From Stachybotrys elegans (Eukaryota; Ascomycota; Sordariomycetes; Hypocreales; Stachybotryaceae): a stretch of DNA of 64,000 bases. The translations under genes and the position numbers were made by a program. A model generated the notes under the pieces. It was not told the origin of the DNA and ran no database searches. It worked only from the letters and a program-made list of their open reading frames with translations. How positions within the stretch are numbered: the stretch's first letter is position 1; each line of letters begins with the position of its first letter. Positions 24,201 through 36,600 of this stretch are shown one piece after another. The stretch lies in the NCBI GenBank assembly GCA_020746835.1, contig JAGPNK010000038.1, forward strand, positions 62,001 through 126,000. Reading direction: 5' to 3'.

Positions 24201-24430
24201 ATTCCATGCAGTTTGGGTACGCTGGCAAGACAGTCGTGTTGAAAAATGGCAGAGGTACAGTCCGGGATGCTAGAGACGGCAGCATCATTTGATCCATAGA
24301 GGGAGGGATACGCCATTGCTGTTTTGAGGCAGGCGGCATCTGGCAGTGGATTTACTAGCTGTAGCACGAATATGAAATCTCGGCCCAATGCTATTTGAGC
24401 CGGCGCCTCTGCAGATGGCAAGAGACTATT
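21269..24430 (+). pseudogene. NACHT NLR relic, probably with decayed WD40 tail
   Basis: An ATG at 21269 opens MSEWKRLRDKLKRYVLPSRS, like the N-terminus of fungal NWD-type NLRs. Further pieces in changing frames are: LMSWMSEPDLSLIL (about 22330-22375), SRPGTSFDIRR (about 22405-22440), EEEICLHKLDESVTKYILKY (about 22452-22512), FQINSLGQMADHCIHLLQEK (about 22893-22955), VKPVQCACLYW-like (about 23025-23055), FLMRLGALYWIGRLDKSRQM (about 23110-23175) and PGIQEAPLQVYHAG (about 23243-23285). This is the usual order from sensor region to the segment before WD40 repeats in NACHT-WD40 proteins. 23290-24430 shows only weak propeller-like traces. Many stops and frame changes; not functional. Confidence 0.6.
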
Positions 24431-24749
24431 AGCAGTACCGGACTGTTTCTACATGTTTGCAACTTGGAGGCAAATCGGTTAGAATGGAAAGCGGAACTCC
24501 AAAGTGTGGCTTACGCGTCCTTTACATAACACCGTTCTGTTGGCTCTAGGATAAGACAATGCACGCTTGACTTTTCCCCGGGCGGATAAAGGCCAGCCAC
24601 AGGTAGGATTTCGCCCGCATCATCGAAAAAGGCTGCAAGAGCCTGCGACCGTCGGGTCGGATCTGATGCGTTACAGACTTTCCCAATGCTTTCACGCAGA
24701 TATTAGCACATGAGCTAGTCAAGTCAAAGGGTCACCAAGATTCAGTCTC
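24431..24749. other. Gap between convergent relics
   Basis: Nothing recognisable; probably the decayed 3' ends of the NACHT relic (plus) and HET relic (minus). Confidence 0.4.
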
Positions 24750-26260
24750 TTCAAGTTGAGCCCGTTCATTTACAGCAAGAACTGGTCGCAGCATCCCCGA
24801 AACTGTTATTTGGCCCCTTACCTCAGTCTTCTCAGACGTTTCGACTTTGATGACCCGCATAAAATATTCCATGATTTCGCCCGCTGCAGGCCTGTTGATT
24901 TAAACGGGCCCAAGACCATGAAGGAGCAACCAGTGGGTCATGCGGTCTTCTGCGAGGGCCGAGGCTAGGAATCCATAGCGTGCCATCAGGGCCCAAGCAG
25001 TCGCACATATGTTCGAGTTTGAAGTTGACGTCGGAAATACGCCATAGCAATTGCTGTTCCCGAAAGCTTCTCCACAACCCCGCGTGGAATTCATCGCCCT
25101 CAGCTTGCTCAGCCACGGTCGCTAACCCTCTGATGGCGATGAGGTGATCCGATTCCCTCGTCAGGTCAAGCGACGAGTAGTTTCGACCATGTCTCGCCAC
25201 ACGTTAACGATGATGTTCTTGAGATTAACAAACATTCTGTCGGATGTACTCGTCAGGTCGACCGCAGCGGGAATCTGGGACTCTCGTGCTGACGAAGGTC
25301 CAGCAAATTGAGAACCACCATTCTCCACCGCGTATCCCCTCCTACTCGGCAAGTAGGCGTCGACATCCATGTTCATATGTATCGATCGTGCATACGTGCC
25401 GCTGACACCATGGGGAATTCTTCAGACGCAGCCTGGTCTAAGCACTCCCAATAGACACCCTTCTCGGCGAAGATGAGAGAGCATTTCTTCCTGGAGAACC
25501 CAACCACGAGAGTCCAGGGCGCTGCGCGGCTTGAACTTGTGCTGCTAGATGTTTGTATTGATACGCGGAGCAACATTCGCAAAGATCTTGAGCGAGTGAG
25601 TTTGGTGATTCTCGCAGCTCTTTGGCAAGTGAAGGGTCCCGAGAGGGCATGGGAGACGAGTAGTCAGGGGCTCTACATTCGCGTCGTGGAAACAACCGCT
25701 GTTTGCACTTGTTGCGGCGGCCGCGACAATGGTAAACAGAGCGTTCCGGTATATTTGGCCCATTTTCTTGGCCTCAGCTTCCCAGTCTCCGAGTTGGTCT
25801 TGCAGAATGCAGTGAATCAATCCATAAGTACCGTTGACCGAGGAAGCGGACGAGGGAGACAGCATCCCTGAAAGTCTTGGGAAGCAATTCGAGCGATATC
25901 CCGATCTTCCTGTCCTGGAGCGTATCCTTGTTCGTAGTTAGGGCCTCGTCACCGCCCCATCTATGGCTGAGCCAAACGTAATCCCCAGTTTCCCCTCCCT
26001 TGGTTTCGTAGAGGAAAGGTAGCCGAGAGCCATCAGGTGGGCCAACATCCAGGATCCTGGAAGGAAGAGGAGCAGGCTTCATCCTCCATCTTTCACAGTC
26101 GCTGTGGTTATCAAGGCAGCTCTGTAGCCACCACTGGGCACCCAGGGATCCTGTAGACGAGATTTCTTCGCTACATATGCCGTCGAGTACCTGACATAAT
26201 TCATACCCCCTCTCCTTCTTTTTTTTTTTTTTTTTGGGTACGCGGCTGTTATTGATAGGC
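24750..26260 (-). pseudogene. HET-domain (heterokaryon incompatibility) protein, frameshifted
   Basis: From about 26200 downward the frame reads CQVLDGI, WWLQSCLDNHSDC, then the HET core YVWLSHRWGG and TFRDAVSLVRFLGQRYLWID. At about 25862 the frame changes and continues LQDQLGDWEAEAKKMGQIYR and NALFTIVAAAA (the classic HET motif order). Further changes near 25550 (DSRGWVLQEEMLS in a third frame), 25380 and 25200 lead to LTRESDHLIAIRGLATVAEQ and APSWSWA near 24910. HET domains trigger incompatibility-type cell death. A run of about 17 T (26220-26236) lies just at the presumed 5' end of the readable part. At least three frame changes make this a pseudogene. Confidence 0.75.
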
Positions 26261-26428
26261 GTTATGGAGGCGGACACTTTCTAGAGATTGGAAGTTAGAG
26301 ATACCCTCGGCCATCTGATTGCGATGTCCTCTAGTATTCCTATCCACGTCGCTCATTGCCGAGAAATTATTTCTTGTTTCCTCATATCAGAAGGAGAACA
26401 CATGTAAACATATGTATATATTTATATT

Positions 26429-26955
26429 CTATGACCAGCACACTGAACACCATAGCCCATGGAACAAATCATGTCTTCCAGCTCGTTGAAGCCATAGACC
26501 ACTGTCTCCAGACGCAACGTCAGCGCCCTGGGCGCCATCCGCCGCTCCCTCTCCATCCATGGCGCTCATCAGTGCCGCAGGATCCCAATGATGCCCACAC
26601 ATCTGCAAACCATCCATGTTGGTGTCCATGGACATGAACGGCGTCAGCGGATCCAGCTCGCGCCCCTGACGCTGAAGATGCCATCTCCAGGCCTCGATTC
26701 CGACAGCGATGGTCACCGCGTTTGTACCAACAGGCGCTATTGAACAGTAGTCTGGCTGGCGGGACCGGCTTCAGGACCGCCCGCCAAGCCCGCAGGAATG
26801 GTAAGACGAACTGAGTCCTCCAAAGTGTCATTGAGATGACGTAGACATATGTGACGCTGGAGAAAAGCCATAGTGCAAGTTGAGGTAAGATGGAGCAAGT
26901 GTGTCAGACCTACCGATCGTGGTGGTTGTGTTGGTTTTGACATAAACCAGGCCAA
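26429..26955 (-). pseudogene. Fragmentary C-terminal region, possibly from a fungal transcription factor
   Basis: The minus strand encodes VGIEAWRWHLQRQGRELDPL followed by TPFMSMDTNMDGLQMCGHHW and an acidic/Gly-rich tail, which resembles C-termini of Zn2Cys6 transcription factors. No zinc cluster is visible upstream, and the preceding pieces (26955-26720) are in other frames. Identification is weak. Confidence 0.25.
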
Positions 26956-27504
26956 CCTGGAAGACTACAGATGGAAAATGGGAGAAACATTAGTGGCTGT
27001 TCATTTGGAATAGAATAAAAGAATAAGCAAGGTTGGAGCAAAATACTCCTTCACCATTGACCTTCCATGCCTCGAAGCCCGCAGCCTTAGCCTGCCGTGC
27101 TTCTAGTCGACCTGGGTCTTCACGACGATGGCATCAATGCGAGTATTCCCGAATTGTGCCAAAAGGCTCATCACTGAGGCCTCGGGTACCTCGAAGATGT
27201 GAGAACCTCGCGTTCAACATTGGTGTTGGCTATATAGGTCTCCCAGTGCTCGTGGAACCACAAGCCCTGGAGACGACGGGCAGGACCAACGTAAGCCATA
27301 GTTGAAGAAATGACCTGAGTTAATAGAGTGAATGATTGTCAAATTGCAGTGAAAGGCAGATAGTTGCCGGACAAGTAGAGCTAGCCGGGGGCCATTTGGT
27401 CGGAATGATCGGCTTATATACATCAGCCGAACCCTCTTATGTACGTTGCTTTGGATAGGCAGAATCTTGCGTGGTGCCTTATCTTTTGATCTGATGCACG
27501 AAGG
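26956..27504. other. Decayed coding traces, unidentified
   Basis: On the minus strand 27303-26990 reads MAYVGPARRLQGLWFHEHWE and later RQAKAAGFEAWKVNGEGVFC, in different frames with stops between. Protein-like, but I do not recognise the family. Confidence 0.35.
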
Positions 27505-27926
27505 ATGTGCAGTTGTACGCTAAAAGACTACGGTCGACTTGGTCCGTGGGAAATAGCCAAGCAACAGTACTCTATTCGCATCACCTTCACACCTGGCGGG
27601 TCCTGGTCCTACATCAGCACTGATGCTCTAGTAAAACCCAACAATGAACATGGTTGGTTCAGCGACAGCACCGACGAGTCCGAGTTTGGCCTATCGGTGT
27701 ATTCATCAACGCTCCTAGCCAACTATCGAATGGAAAGCCTATCTACACGTCGTACAGGGACCAAGGCTGCACAACAAATGATATCAATAGCAACTTTCTC
27801 TATCGCTACTTGAGCGCCAACGTCAGCGACGCGGCCATCTCCATGGCATATTCTATTCCCAATAGTTTCACGAACAATGGCTTCGCGGCTGGTTGGAACA
27901 AGCTAACTGCCATATTGCCTTTGTGA
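27505..27926 (+). pseudogene. Unrecognised coding remnant in two frames
   Basis: 27505-27650 reads KDYGRLGPWEIAKQQYSIRI and ITFTPGGSWSYIS; from about 27690 another frame reads NGKPIYTSYRDQGCTTNDIN and NNGFAAGWNKLTA to a stop at 27926. Composition looks like a secreted or enzymatic protein but no family can be named. The frame change near 27690 cannot be explained by a visible intron. Confidence 0.35.
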
Positions 27927-28329
27927 CATGTATCCGAAAAGACATTAGAGCCAGCGAGAGGCGGACTGGAGATCGGGGTCTACAACACCATGTCAGATAC
28001 ATCCCCACATCAGGTACCAAGCTTATGCATCGCACCATTGTCCCCATTTCCAAGTAGTATGCGGCCGCTCATTCTTGGACCCAACTTTCTTGACTGATGA
28101 TTCGCGCAAACTCGGTGTGACCTCTTCGGTAGAAGCGTTGTCAAGCCCTAGTCTTGGGATGATAGCAGTCAGCACGCTCCAGCGTCTCGGTATATCATTT
28201 GGTAGCCTTGTTTCGTGTGGGGAATACAATTTTCCTTCAATTCCCCGCATGAGCAACAAGGTTCTTATCTTGAACCAGGTAGGACCTGCAGTCAACGGTG
28301 TGAACAAGCCTTGTTTGAACTGGCGCAGG
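27927..28329. other. Presumed promoter region of the 28330 NLR relic
   Basis: Open on the plus strand in frame with the following gene, but without recognisable protein features; no clear TATA box. Confidence 0.35.
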
Positions 28330-31300
28330 ATGTCAGGTTTCGAGGCTTTGGGCGTTGCATGCCTCATTTTCCAAGTCATCAGCTTCGCGCGGGAGACCAC
28401 GGCCGTTTGCCTGGCAGTCTACAATGGCCAGCAGACACCCGATGCTGCATTCGAAGAAAAGGCCGCAACGATGGGAGAACTAGCGACAGAAATTGAAAGC
28501 GAATGCCAGCAGCCTGCCACTCATGAAACAAAGACGCTGAGAGAATTTGCTGCAAAAGTCCACACGACAGCAGACGCAGTGGCAAGAGAGATGCAAAATA
28601 TCACCAAGCATAACAAAAAAGGCAGTGCATGGAAAGCTATCAGAGTAGCAGCGGCTTCACTGACGCATCGGCGAAGAATAGAGGACTTGGACCGAACTTT
28701 GTCTCATTATCAAAGTGTCATGTCCCAGATGATACAGAAAGACACCAAGTAAGTAGAGGTGCTTGCTACATGTTGCTCCCCACGCTGAGTTATATTAGCT
28801 TTTGAGTCAAAGCGTAGCAAATCCAGGCGCTGGAGCAATTTAAGATGCTCGATGCCAACTTCCAAAACATGGTTCGCCAGGTTGGCGCGGGCAACGCGGG
28901 GGTCAAAGTCGTTATTGAAATGGAACATATTGGAACACGGTAACATTTTACGAAACAAATAAGCATGGAGGATGCGCTCAAGGAACACATAGACAACGCG
29001 ATGAGACGGGCGTAGATGATCCAGGCAGCAGAATGACAATACGAATATTTCCTCAGTAGCTTAAAGCCTCTGGCAATGAGAGAAAGAGAAAATGCAATCA
29101 TGGAGCCAGGCGACGCTGAATTCTCACGAGTATTCAAGTCGTTTCATATAGGGGCAATGCGGATGCTAGGTCGTGGGTAAGCTCGAGCAGGCATCGGTGG
29201 GAAGATAAGAGCACTGATAATCGTCACAGCTCCCCTGTTCACCCAGAACTGAAAGAAATCGACGCGGTTTGGAAGAGCTTTTTGGATTGGTTAAAGTCTG
29301 AAGCTGGTGTCTACTGGATTTCTGGGATTGTAGGGTCGGGAAAGAGTATGCTTGTTAAATTCATAATTCGATATAGCTAACTATAGCAGCTACTTAACCT
29401 CTGGCGGCCTGGAACCAAGATTCTGGCACACTTTTTCTGAAAGATTGGATCGCTGTCTCAGAATAACTTGAAAGGTCTGCTTAGCTCTTTGGTGTACTAG
29501 CTGCTAGAGAATGATGATGACTGGCACCTTATGGGTTGTATATGGAGGGCTTATGCATCAATGATCCAGTTGAAAAAGCATTACCACGACTGGTTGATAC
29601 CGGAGCTAGAAACGGTACTGTCTATAGCAATACACCAATATAAAACGGCACTGTGTATCTTTATAGATGGTTTGGATGAGTTTGTAGGTATGGATGTACC
29701 TGAGGTACTCCTGCTAAGAATTGAATAGCTGGCTAGGCATGAAAACACTAAGGTGTATGCGTCTAGCTGACTGGAGCCGTGATTTGCAGAGGTGCTAGGC
29801 AGTTGTCTATCCCTGGAACTACAAGATATAACTAGACTAGAGATGGTGAGATATCTATAGAGGAGGTTTAGTGATATCAATGTTAACTAAGTTGAGCTTG
29901 GTAGATGGTTGATTATGCTGATAAACAAAGCATAAGGGTTATTCCTCTGGATATGGCTAGTATTGAAAAGCCTCCATGATGGGATCAAGAACAGGGACAG
30001 CTGGGAATTTCTAGAAAGGCATCTCAAAACTCTACTAGATGAAATCGACGCGCTGTACGCGGATATGTGGAAGAGACTGAACCACGATGTATATCGGGAG
30101 GCCGCTGCAAAATATTTCCTGCTTGCCATCGCAACGCGGAAATTCCGCCTGGGAATCGAGATTGGCATACCAGGAGCTCTCTCAGTGGAAGCAGCTTGCC
30201 GGCTGATGGATATTGTGTGTGCACACAAACTAACAGGCAAAGGCGGGCTGCTCTTGGAAGAGTTGGAGACCATGGGTAGTGACGTGATGTTGGCGCTGTG
30301 TGCCAAACCGAACGGGAGATCCAGGTCCAGTGTGCTGGCCTCCTCGTGGTACGCGCTAGCCAGCTGACTCGAGATATGGCGGAACTAGAGCCAGAGAGGG
30401 CCCTTTGCGCCCCAGCATTCGCGACGGTGGACTTTTTGCATCGCGCGGCGTATGACTTCCTTGTTGACACCGAGGCTGGCAAGCAGGTCATAGGCCATAG
30501 CAAGATGACCCTGGCGCAGGCGGGTTTAGCAATGCTACGTGCGGCTTTGGCCATGGTTTGGTTTGTGAACAGGAACTTGGGAGGCTATGCAACATGCGAG
30601 GAGTGGCTACAAGCCTTGGCAAGCCTTTCGAGCCAGGAGGAGTGCAACCCAAGCGAGATTGTCGCGACGATACGCGCAGCCGGAAAGGTGTATGAGAAGC
30701 ATTATCTGGAAGGGTTTCTGCATACGCGCTATGGGCCAAGAGTCCCTTTCCTCAGCCTTGCCATTCAGATACACAACCTCGACAGCTTCACAGGGCCATT
30801 GATCGAGGAAGCAACCCCGGCGCAGGCCACTGAAATATTGCGAGCTGGCTGGTGGTTCTCCCGAATTTGGGACAATTACATCGTCCCTCCACAACAACAG
30901 TGCAGAGGCTTCTTTTGGCCAGCGTTGATCCTCATGCTCCCGCCTACTGCGTTGTGGGATTCAGCAAGCATAAGCCACTAATAGCCGACCAGCGCACTGC
31001 ATTCTCGAACATTTTAGCCCTTGCCTGACATCGGTACGATCCATTAGGCTGGGCATCAGTCCTTGAGTCAGCTAGGCTCATCCTCGACAGCACAAATACC
31101 TGCGCCGACTTGAATCAACGATTGCTGCTGCCGCCATTCGACTCACGTGGTACCCGGTACAATCTGGAGTTATCGTGGGGCCTCTGGCCAGATCTACTCT
31201 ACGGGCCATCCCGCGGAAACTTGCTAGTCCTGGAAGTCAACATACACTTCATGTTGCAATCCTTGTTGCAGCGAGCCTCGCACCACGTTCCTGATGACGC

Positions 31301-31679
31301 GAAGGGAACCTGCTCCCAGCTGCAGGCACGAATCGTCAGCCCGCATATCCGAATTCGACTGGTCGTGGCATCTGGAGTTGATAAACACCAGCGAACCACG
31401 TACCAAATATCAGACAAGCATGCAATGCAGCATGCGTTTAGTCGGTTCATTGCTTCCGGCGGGCTGGACGACGGTCATGATGCAGAATTGTACGAGGAGA
31501 TGGATTCTCACTTCCAGAATCTTGAACGCCAGGCCAGATTCCCGGCGACGACATGGTAGAAAGAACCGACGTCGAATCACTGATCGAAGAGCTTTGCGAC
31601 GAGGGGCTTGGCCTTTGTTCTTTTCAAGATTCTGGGCTCGCTTGGCCATACTATGAAGGTTCTAAGGTGGAAGGGTAGA
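28330..31679 (+). pseudogene. NACHT NLR relic with fungal NLR N-terminal domain
   Basis: ATG at 28330 opens MSGFEALGVACLIFQVISFA, the start typical of a fungal NLR helical N-terminal domain, open to about 28752; an intron of about 50 nt may follow (donor near 28749). Damaged sequence from 28800 to 29160 carries LAMRERENAIMEPGDAEFSR. The NACHT part has VYWISGIVGSGKSMLVKF (29310-29365) and Walker B LCIFIDGLDEF (29652-29685). Stops include the TGA at 29767-29769 inside what should be the ASSRxEP sensor motif, compatible with CGA-to-TGA. After 29963 the frame opens again (LHDGIKNRDSWEFLERHLKT), shifts near 30310 to the frame reading FLHRAAYDFLVDTEAGKQVI, and ends with helical sequence to about 31679, where a last shift joins MVERTDVESLIEELCDEGLG. 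The C-terminal half is much better preserved than the NACHT core. Confidence 0.75.
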
Positions 31680-31963
31680 CTAAGTTCTTTCCTAGGATAA
31701 AACATAAGAGTGGATTTATAGTTATAAAAAATTACCTTATCTATCTGCTTTACTTAGAAGCTTTTATACTTTCTTAATACCTGCTCCTACCTATATATTA
31801 GTATAATAGCAAGTATAGCTAACTTAAGCTTGCTACTCTATATAGACAGCCTAGTTATAGCTTTCTTATTATTTCTCTTTACTGTTTATAACTGTACTAA
31901 TTAGCAGAGCTCTAATATAGTAACTAATATACCTATACCGTCTTTTCCTATAGGCAGCGCCGT
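31680..31963. repeat. AT/TA-rich block
   Basis: Dense TA steps and few C or G (for example TATATATTAGTATAATAGC near 31792). It resembles the larger block at 38340-39440 and looks like an old RIP-mutated repeat lying between the NLR relic and the next gene. Confidence 0.5.
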
Positions 31964-32724
31964 TTAGAGGGAACTAATAGCCTCTCTAATTATATAGAAA
32001 AACAGAGGCGTAGACAGACCGGGAGGCAGGTCCGAGAAGAATTCATCTCTTGATACTAGGCGTGTGGTCTGTTGGCTAGGTTGGGCATGCTCTGGCTTAT
32101 CTTCTCCCTTGCTCTCCTTAAGATTTATATCCTTTGTCTCGACCCATTGAATCTCGAACATGCTCCTCGCCACGGCGATTTCGTCAGCCGAGCGTCTTTG
32201 TTCTAGAGCCTTATTATAAGGGTTGTTTGCATCCTTCAAGGCCAGAGCTTTGAAGTCTTTCATGACAGACCCGTTGGGGCTGGATTCATCAACATTGTAG
32301 AATCCAACAAAGCCCCAGAGCTGGCCATGATACCATTTTCTCCACGTCGTGAGCCACTCGGGTGGAGAGGGTGAAGCCGGAACGTGTGCCTGAGCTTGCT
32401 CTCCTGCGGTGGACTCTTGCACGGTGCCAAGATACCTCGGCGGTGGAGCTACGGTCGTGGGCTGGTCTGGGTTTGAATCTTCCATACGGGTATGTAGGAT
32501 TTCCCGGTCCCGCGCCCCAAGGGATAGAGATCAGTGACTTCGAGGAGGCCCCCTTTGACGATAATGACGATATCAACACGATAGATGACAACTGGCAACG
32601 GCAGAGAACAAGAGTATTTCTCAAATAAATTGTCCACACGTAGAGAAGGTATGGGTAGGAAGTTGGCAGTGACTTCTTGATGCAATTCAAGAGTAAAGGG
32701 CGATGGTTTATCTGGCCGAATCAT
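31964..32724 (-). CDS. Unrecognised protein; 173-aa ORF with a 91-aa overlapping upstream ORF
   Basis: The main ORF starts with ATG at 32485 and ends at 31964 (MEDSNPDQPTTVAPPPRYLG ... LVSRDEFFSDLPPGL). An upstream ORF from ATG at 32724 (MIRPDKPSPFTLELHQEVTA, then LPSLRVDNLFEKYSCSLPLP-like sequence) ends at 32449, overlapping the first by 37 nt in another frame. Both parts look coding, so they may be one protein split by a frame change or an undetected intron. No known domain. The neighbour at 32789 is on the same strand 64 bp upstream. Confidence 0.5.
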
Positions 32725-32788
32725 GATTTCTTTGCTTCTTGTTCAAAAGTTCAACCTGATGACTAGAAAAGCTTATCTCTGGCCGCTG

Positions 32789-33421
32789 CTATACATGTCT
32801 GCACCAAGGGACCTCGAGAGCCTGCTGTTCCCATCCGGTCACACATTGAATTTTATCAGAACCCGTGAATCTAAAGTAAATGCTCCAAGTCTTGGCTTGC
32901 CCGTTCCATGTGTCCTCCTTCCAAAACTCATTCGTCATTCGAATTGCGCCTTGCTCGTCTTTGTCAGAGAAAAACCTGATTAGGTCAAGCAGAACGGATC
33001 GTGTTTTCATCCGCTTGAGCCCCCATATTGCGGCTACAATCTCGACATCTGGGAAAGCTACTATCTTATACGGACTCTCCAATCGTTGAATAGCCGTTCT
33101 GAGGCGTCCTGTTCTTGAAATATGGATGCTGCCGAATGTCTCAGGTGCGTTCAGCACGTACAGAGACTCGTCGCCCTCGAACTGGTAGAGCACAGTGAGT
33201 GTCTTGATGCGACCGTAATGTGGATCTGGTGATAGAAAATGCACCATCCGGTCCATCTCAATGTCCATGGTCCCGTCTTGGGCACACAATTCTCGTATTT
33301 TTTCCGTAACAATGACTCCTCCGAAAGTTGCCGCATGAACCCAGAGTCCGCAAGAGGTATTTCCGAGAACAGGCAGTTCACTACCCGTTGACTCCACAAG
33401 ATTCCAGTCAAGAAAGGTCAT
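32789..33421 (-). CDS. Unrecognised 210-aa fungal protein
   Basis: Single ORF, ATG at 33421, opening MTFLDWNLVESTGSELPVLG and containing NTSCGLWVHAATFGG, FLSPDPHYGRIKTLTVLYQF and a C-terminal WSIYFRFTGSDKIQC. Beta-rich, no signal peptide, no membrane segment. I recall similar uncharacterised proteins in other Sordariomycetes but cannot name a function. It lies head-to-head with the intact NLR at 33692, with 270 bp between the starts, so a shared promoter is possible. Confidence 0.65.
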   Translation of the reverse strand: MTFLDWNLVESTGSELPVLGNTSCGLWVHAATFGGVIVTEKIRELCAQDGTMDIEMDRMVHFLSPDPHYGRIKTLTVLYQFEGDESLYVLNAPETFGSIHISRTGRLRTAIQRLESPYKIVAFPDVEIVAAIWGLKRMKTRSVLLDLIRFFSDKDEQGAIRMTNEFWKEDTWNGQAKTWSIYFRFTGSDKIQCVTGWEQQALEVPWCRHV

Positions 33422-33691
33422 GGCAGCGGCGTGTTGGATTCAGAGTGTGATCGCACTGTAAGCAGGTTGATGTATATGCCTCGATTGCAACTTGTCGAGG
33501 CAACGCGTTAGTGAGGCGATTTTGCCGACCTGATGAGGACGAGTCAGCAGACCAATTTTGACCCATAAAATGCCCAATGGGATACAGACCAGCGACTTGG
33601 AGGAGTTGACCCATAAAATGGGAGGGAAATAATTACCCCGCTCGAGAACACCCAGACCGTGGCTCCCGCGGCACATTATCTCGAGAACACT

Positions 33692-36600
33692 ATGGCTGAA
33701 GAGCAGGAAGCAAAGCTGTGGAGCGAGGCCATCAAGGCCTACGAGGACGAACTCAAGGAGGAAAGCCATGTACGCGGCCGACTGGATGTGCTGCGCAGCA
33801 TTGTCTCTTCTCGTGACTTGGAGAAACATGTCGAAAACTGGGGTGACGGTTTTGGAGACTTCCGACAGCGGCATCACAGCTTGTGGAAGAGGATCAAGAG
33901 GTTCAGCTACCCGCTCCAAGTTATCCTTCGAACTGTCTCGGAGCCTCTTTCGCAGAGTTTTGTCGGCATTCCAGTCAGTGTGGTTATAGCAGCCATGCTC
34001 AACATTGTCCAGGTAGGCGAGAACTCCAGCAAAGGTTGAACGATGCTCATGTATACTAGGCGACTGAAAAAGTCAGCGACAGCTACGACCAGATAGAGGT
34101 CATGTTTCGTCACCTCACCAGCTTTGTATCAAGACTAGAGTCGTACAGTGGGAGTAACATGGAGGAGCCACTGAGAAGGGAAATTGGTGCTGCATTGCTT
34201 ATGTCGGTAAACACGTACTCCCGCTATATGGATTTGCGTACTAACGACGATGTGTCATTCTAGCCTATTGAGGATACTTGGAAGGTAGGAGAACCCATCG
34301 GTGGTTGCATTCATCTACTAAGTTTCTAGATCCCAACATCTTATTCGGCGTGGCAGATTCAGTGCGTGACCACACCGTCATTTATTCCATCACATTGACC
34401 TTCTCATAGAGCATGGTATGGCCATGGTCCTGGGCAAAGATGAGCGCACGCAACAACTGCTTAAAGATTTGGAACAAGCCTTGGATCTAGAACACAGCAT
34501 GGTTTTGGCTTTGAATTACCGGAATGTTGTGCAAACGCAAAAGGCCGTAGGAGACATCAAAGAGACGCTTGAGCGTATACTCCTGCCCAAGGCTAACGAT
34601 ACAGGATCAGAGGCGGGCAAATTGGAAAGCCGCATCAGACAGAGGTTAGTGGGTGAGAAATCAGCGGAGAAGAACGTCAAAAATATCTTTGACAAGAACA
34701 AGAACGATTTGGTGAGCGGCACTGCGGTATGTGAAGATAGTGCCGGCCTTGTTTGCGTTGGCTAAATAAAAACAGGCTTGGTTACGGGAGGAATCTTTAT
34801 TCCAAGAATGGGAAAAGGGCGAAATTCAGGTACTTTGGCTCGTGGGAGATGCCGGCCTGGGGAAGTCATACTTGGCAACATCGTTGATCCAAGACTTTCA
34901 GGCTCGGCGTGACCAGCGGACAGCAACAGCAAGGCTGGTTGCATACTTCTTCATCAAAGAGGACGATGACGAGCTCCGGGACGCAAACATTATTCTCAAG
35001 ACTGTTGCATGGCAACTGCAATTCCAGGATGAAGCCTATCGCAAGCACGTTGGTGAGGTGTTGACCGGAGACGTCACGCTAAGCAGTACCGAAGAGACGT
35101 GGAAAAGTCTGTTTGTCGACTTTTACCTCCCGTCGTTGGCCAATTCAGCAACCATGGTGATCATAGACGGTCTTGATGAGGCAGACGAGACTCGTGTTAC
35201 ACTGTTGAGATTATTAGCTGGTCGTGGAAGGGAGAAAACAAGCGATTTGCTTCAATTCATCATAATTGGCCGGAAAGAGATGCTGCAGACCGACAGCCTG
35301 CATCTAGATCCCAACTGTGTTCGGAAACAAATCGAGGTTGGCAAATCGAAAAGCAGCATGGATATTGAGAAATATGTCCGCAAGCGAATCAACGCTATGA
35401 AGCTATTCCGGCAGCTAAGAAAAACTAAGGGGGAAACGTTGGCACGACAAAGGGGCTCAATTTGGGCAAAAAAGATTCTTCATATCGCCCAGGGCGTATT
35501 CCTTCTTGTCAAGTTGTTTCTTGACGAAATCGAATTTTCAGAGCGTTCTGAAGACGTCGAAGATGCACTGGATAGACCACCGAGTGGGCTGCACCAAATG
35601 ATTCAGCGACTGTTCCGAAGGCTTGAGGAGGATGCTCGGGGAAACCACACCAAACAGATGGTTCGCCTCATCCTGCTCCATACCTCTTACTCGCGCCGCA
35701 CGGCTCTGGTAGGCGAGGTCGACGTGCTACTGAATGCCATCAACGGAGGCACGGGCTTTGTGTTGTGGGAATGTCTCACGACAGAGCTTGGGTCAATATT
35801 CGACCTAACGTCTTCAGAACAAACTGGGGATGATGTAGAAGTCAAGGAGGGCACGCTGCCAGACGATTCCGAGACGCGCACGCCAGACGGAGTGCTGGAT
35901 CTCGATTTTCGAACAGACGAGGAGTGGGATGGTGGCGAAGCGGAACTTGACGAACTGGATTTCGACCTGGATATTCAAGAAGAAAAGACCATGGGAAGAG
36001 TCAACACATTTACGAAATGGGAGTTTGATACCGCCTTGACTGAAGACCAGATCAAAGCCCCGTTACGCTTTTCCCATCAACTCATTCTGGAGGGTATCCG
36101 ACAGGGGTCTCAAACGGGGCTGTCTTTGCTCCCCGACGCTGAGACGGCAGAGATTGACATGTCATTAAACTGCTTGAGAATTTTGCGAGCCATTCTGCCA
36201 GCAAGTCGAGACTGGCATTTCTTGGCGGACTATTCACTCCGAAGCCTCGCCTTTCACCTCAAACGGGCAATAGTACAGGAACATCGGGCCAGTGACGCCC
36301 AAAGGAGAGGGCTACTTGAACATTTACACTGGCTGTTTGGAACGGAACGCGGTACAGGGTTTTTGATCAAGGCAATTCATGGTTCACAGCTCCGAGGGCT
36401 AGCTGGGCCAAGCCAGGGGGCCGGCAAAACCTATGACATGTGGAATCACGAGTCGTTTTGGGAGACTTGGGTGGCAACCAATGAGAACCTTCTCATTGTC
36501 CAGGCTTGGCTCCGGACGTGGCATCGGGTTTCATGGCCGGATGGAAGCCATGCAATTAGGGCATGGTGCGAGACAGTATCTGAATCACTCGCCGAGCTCT

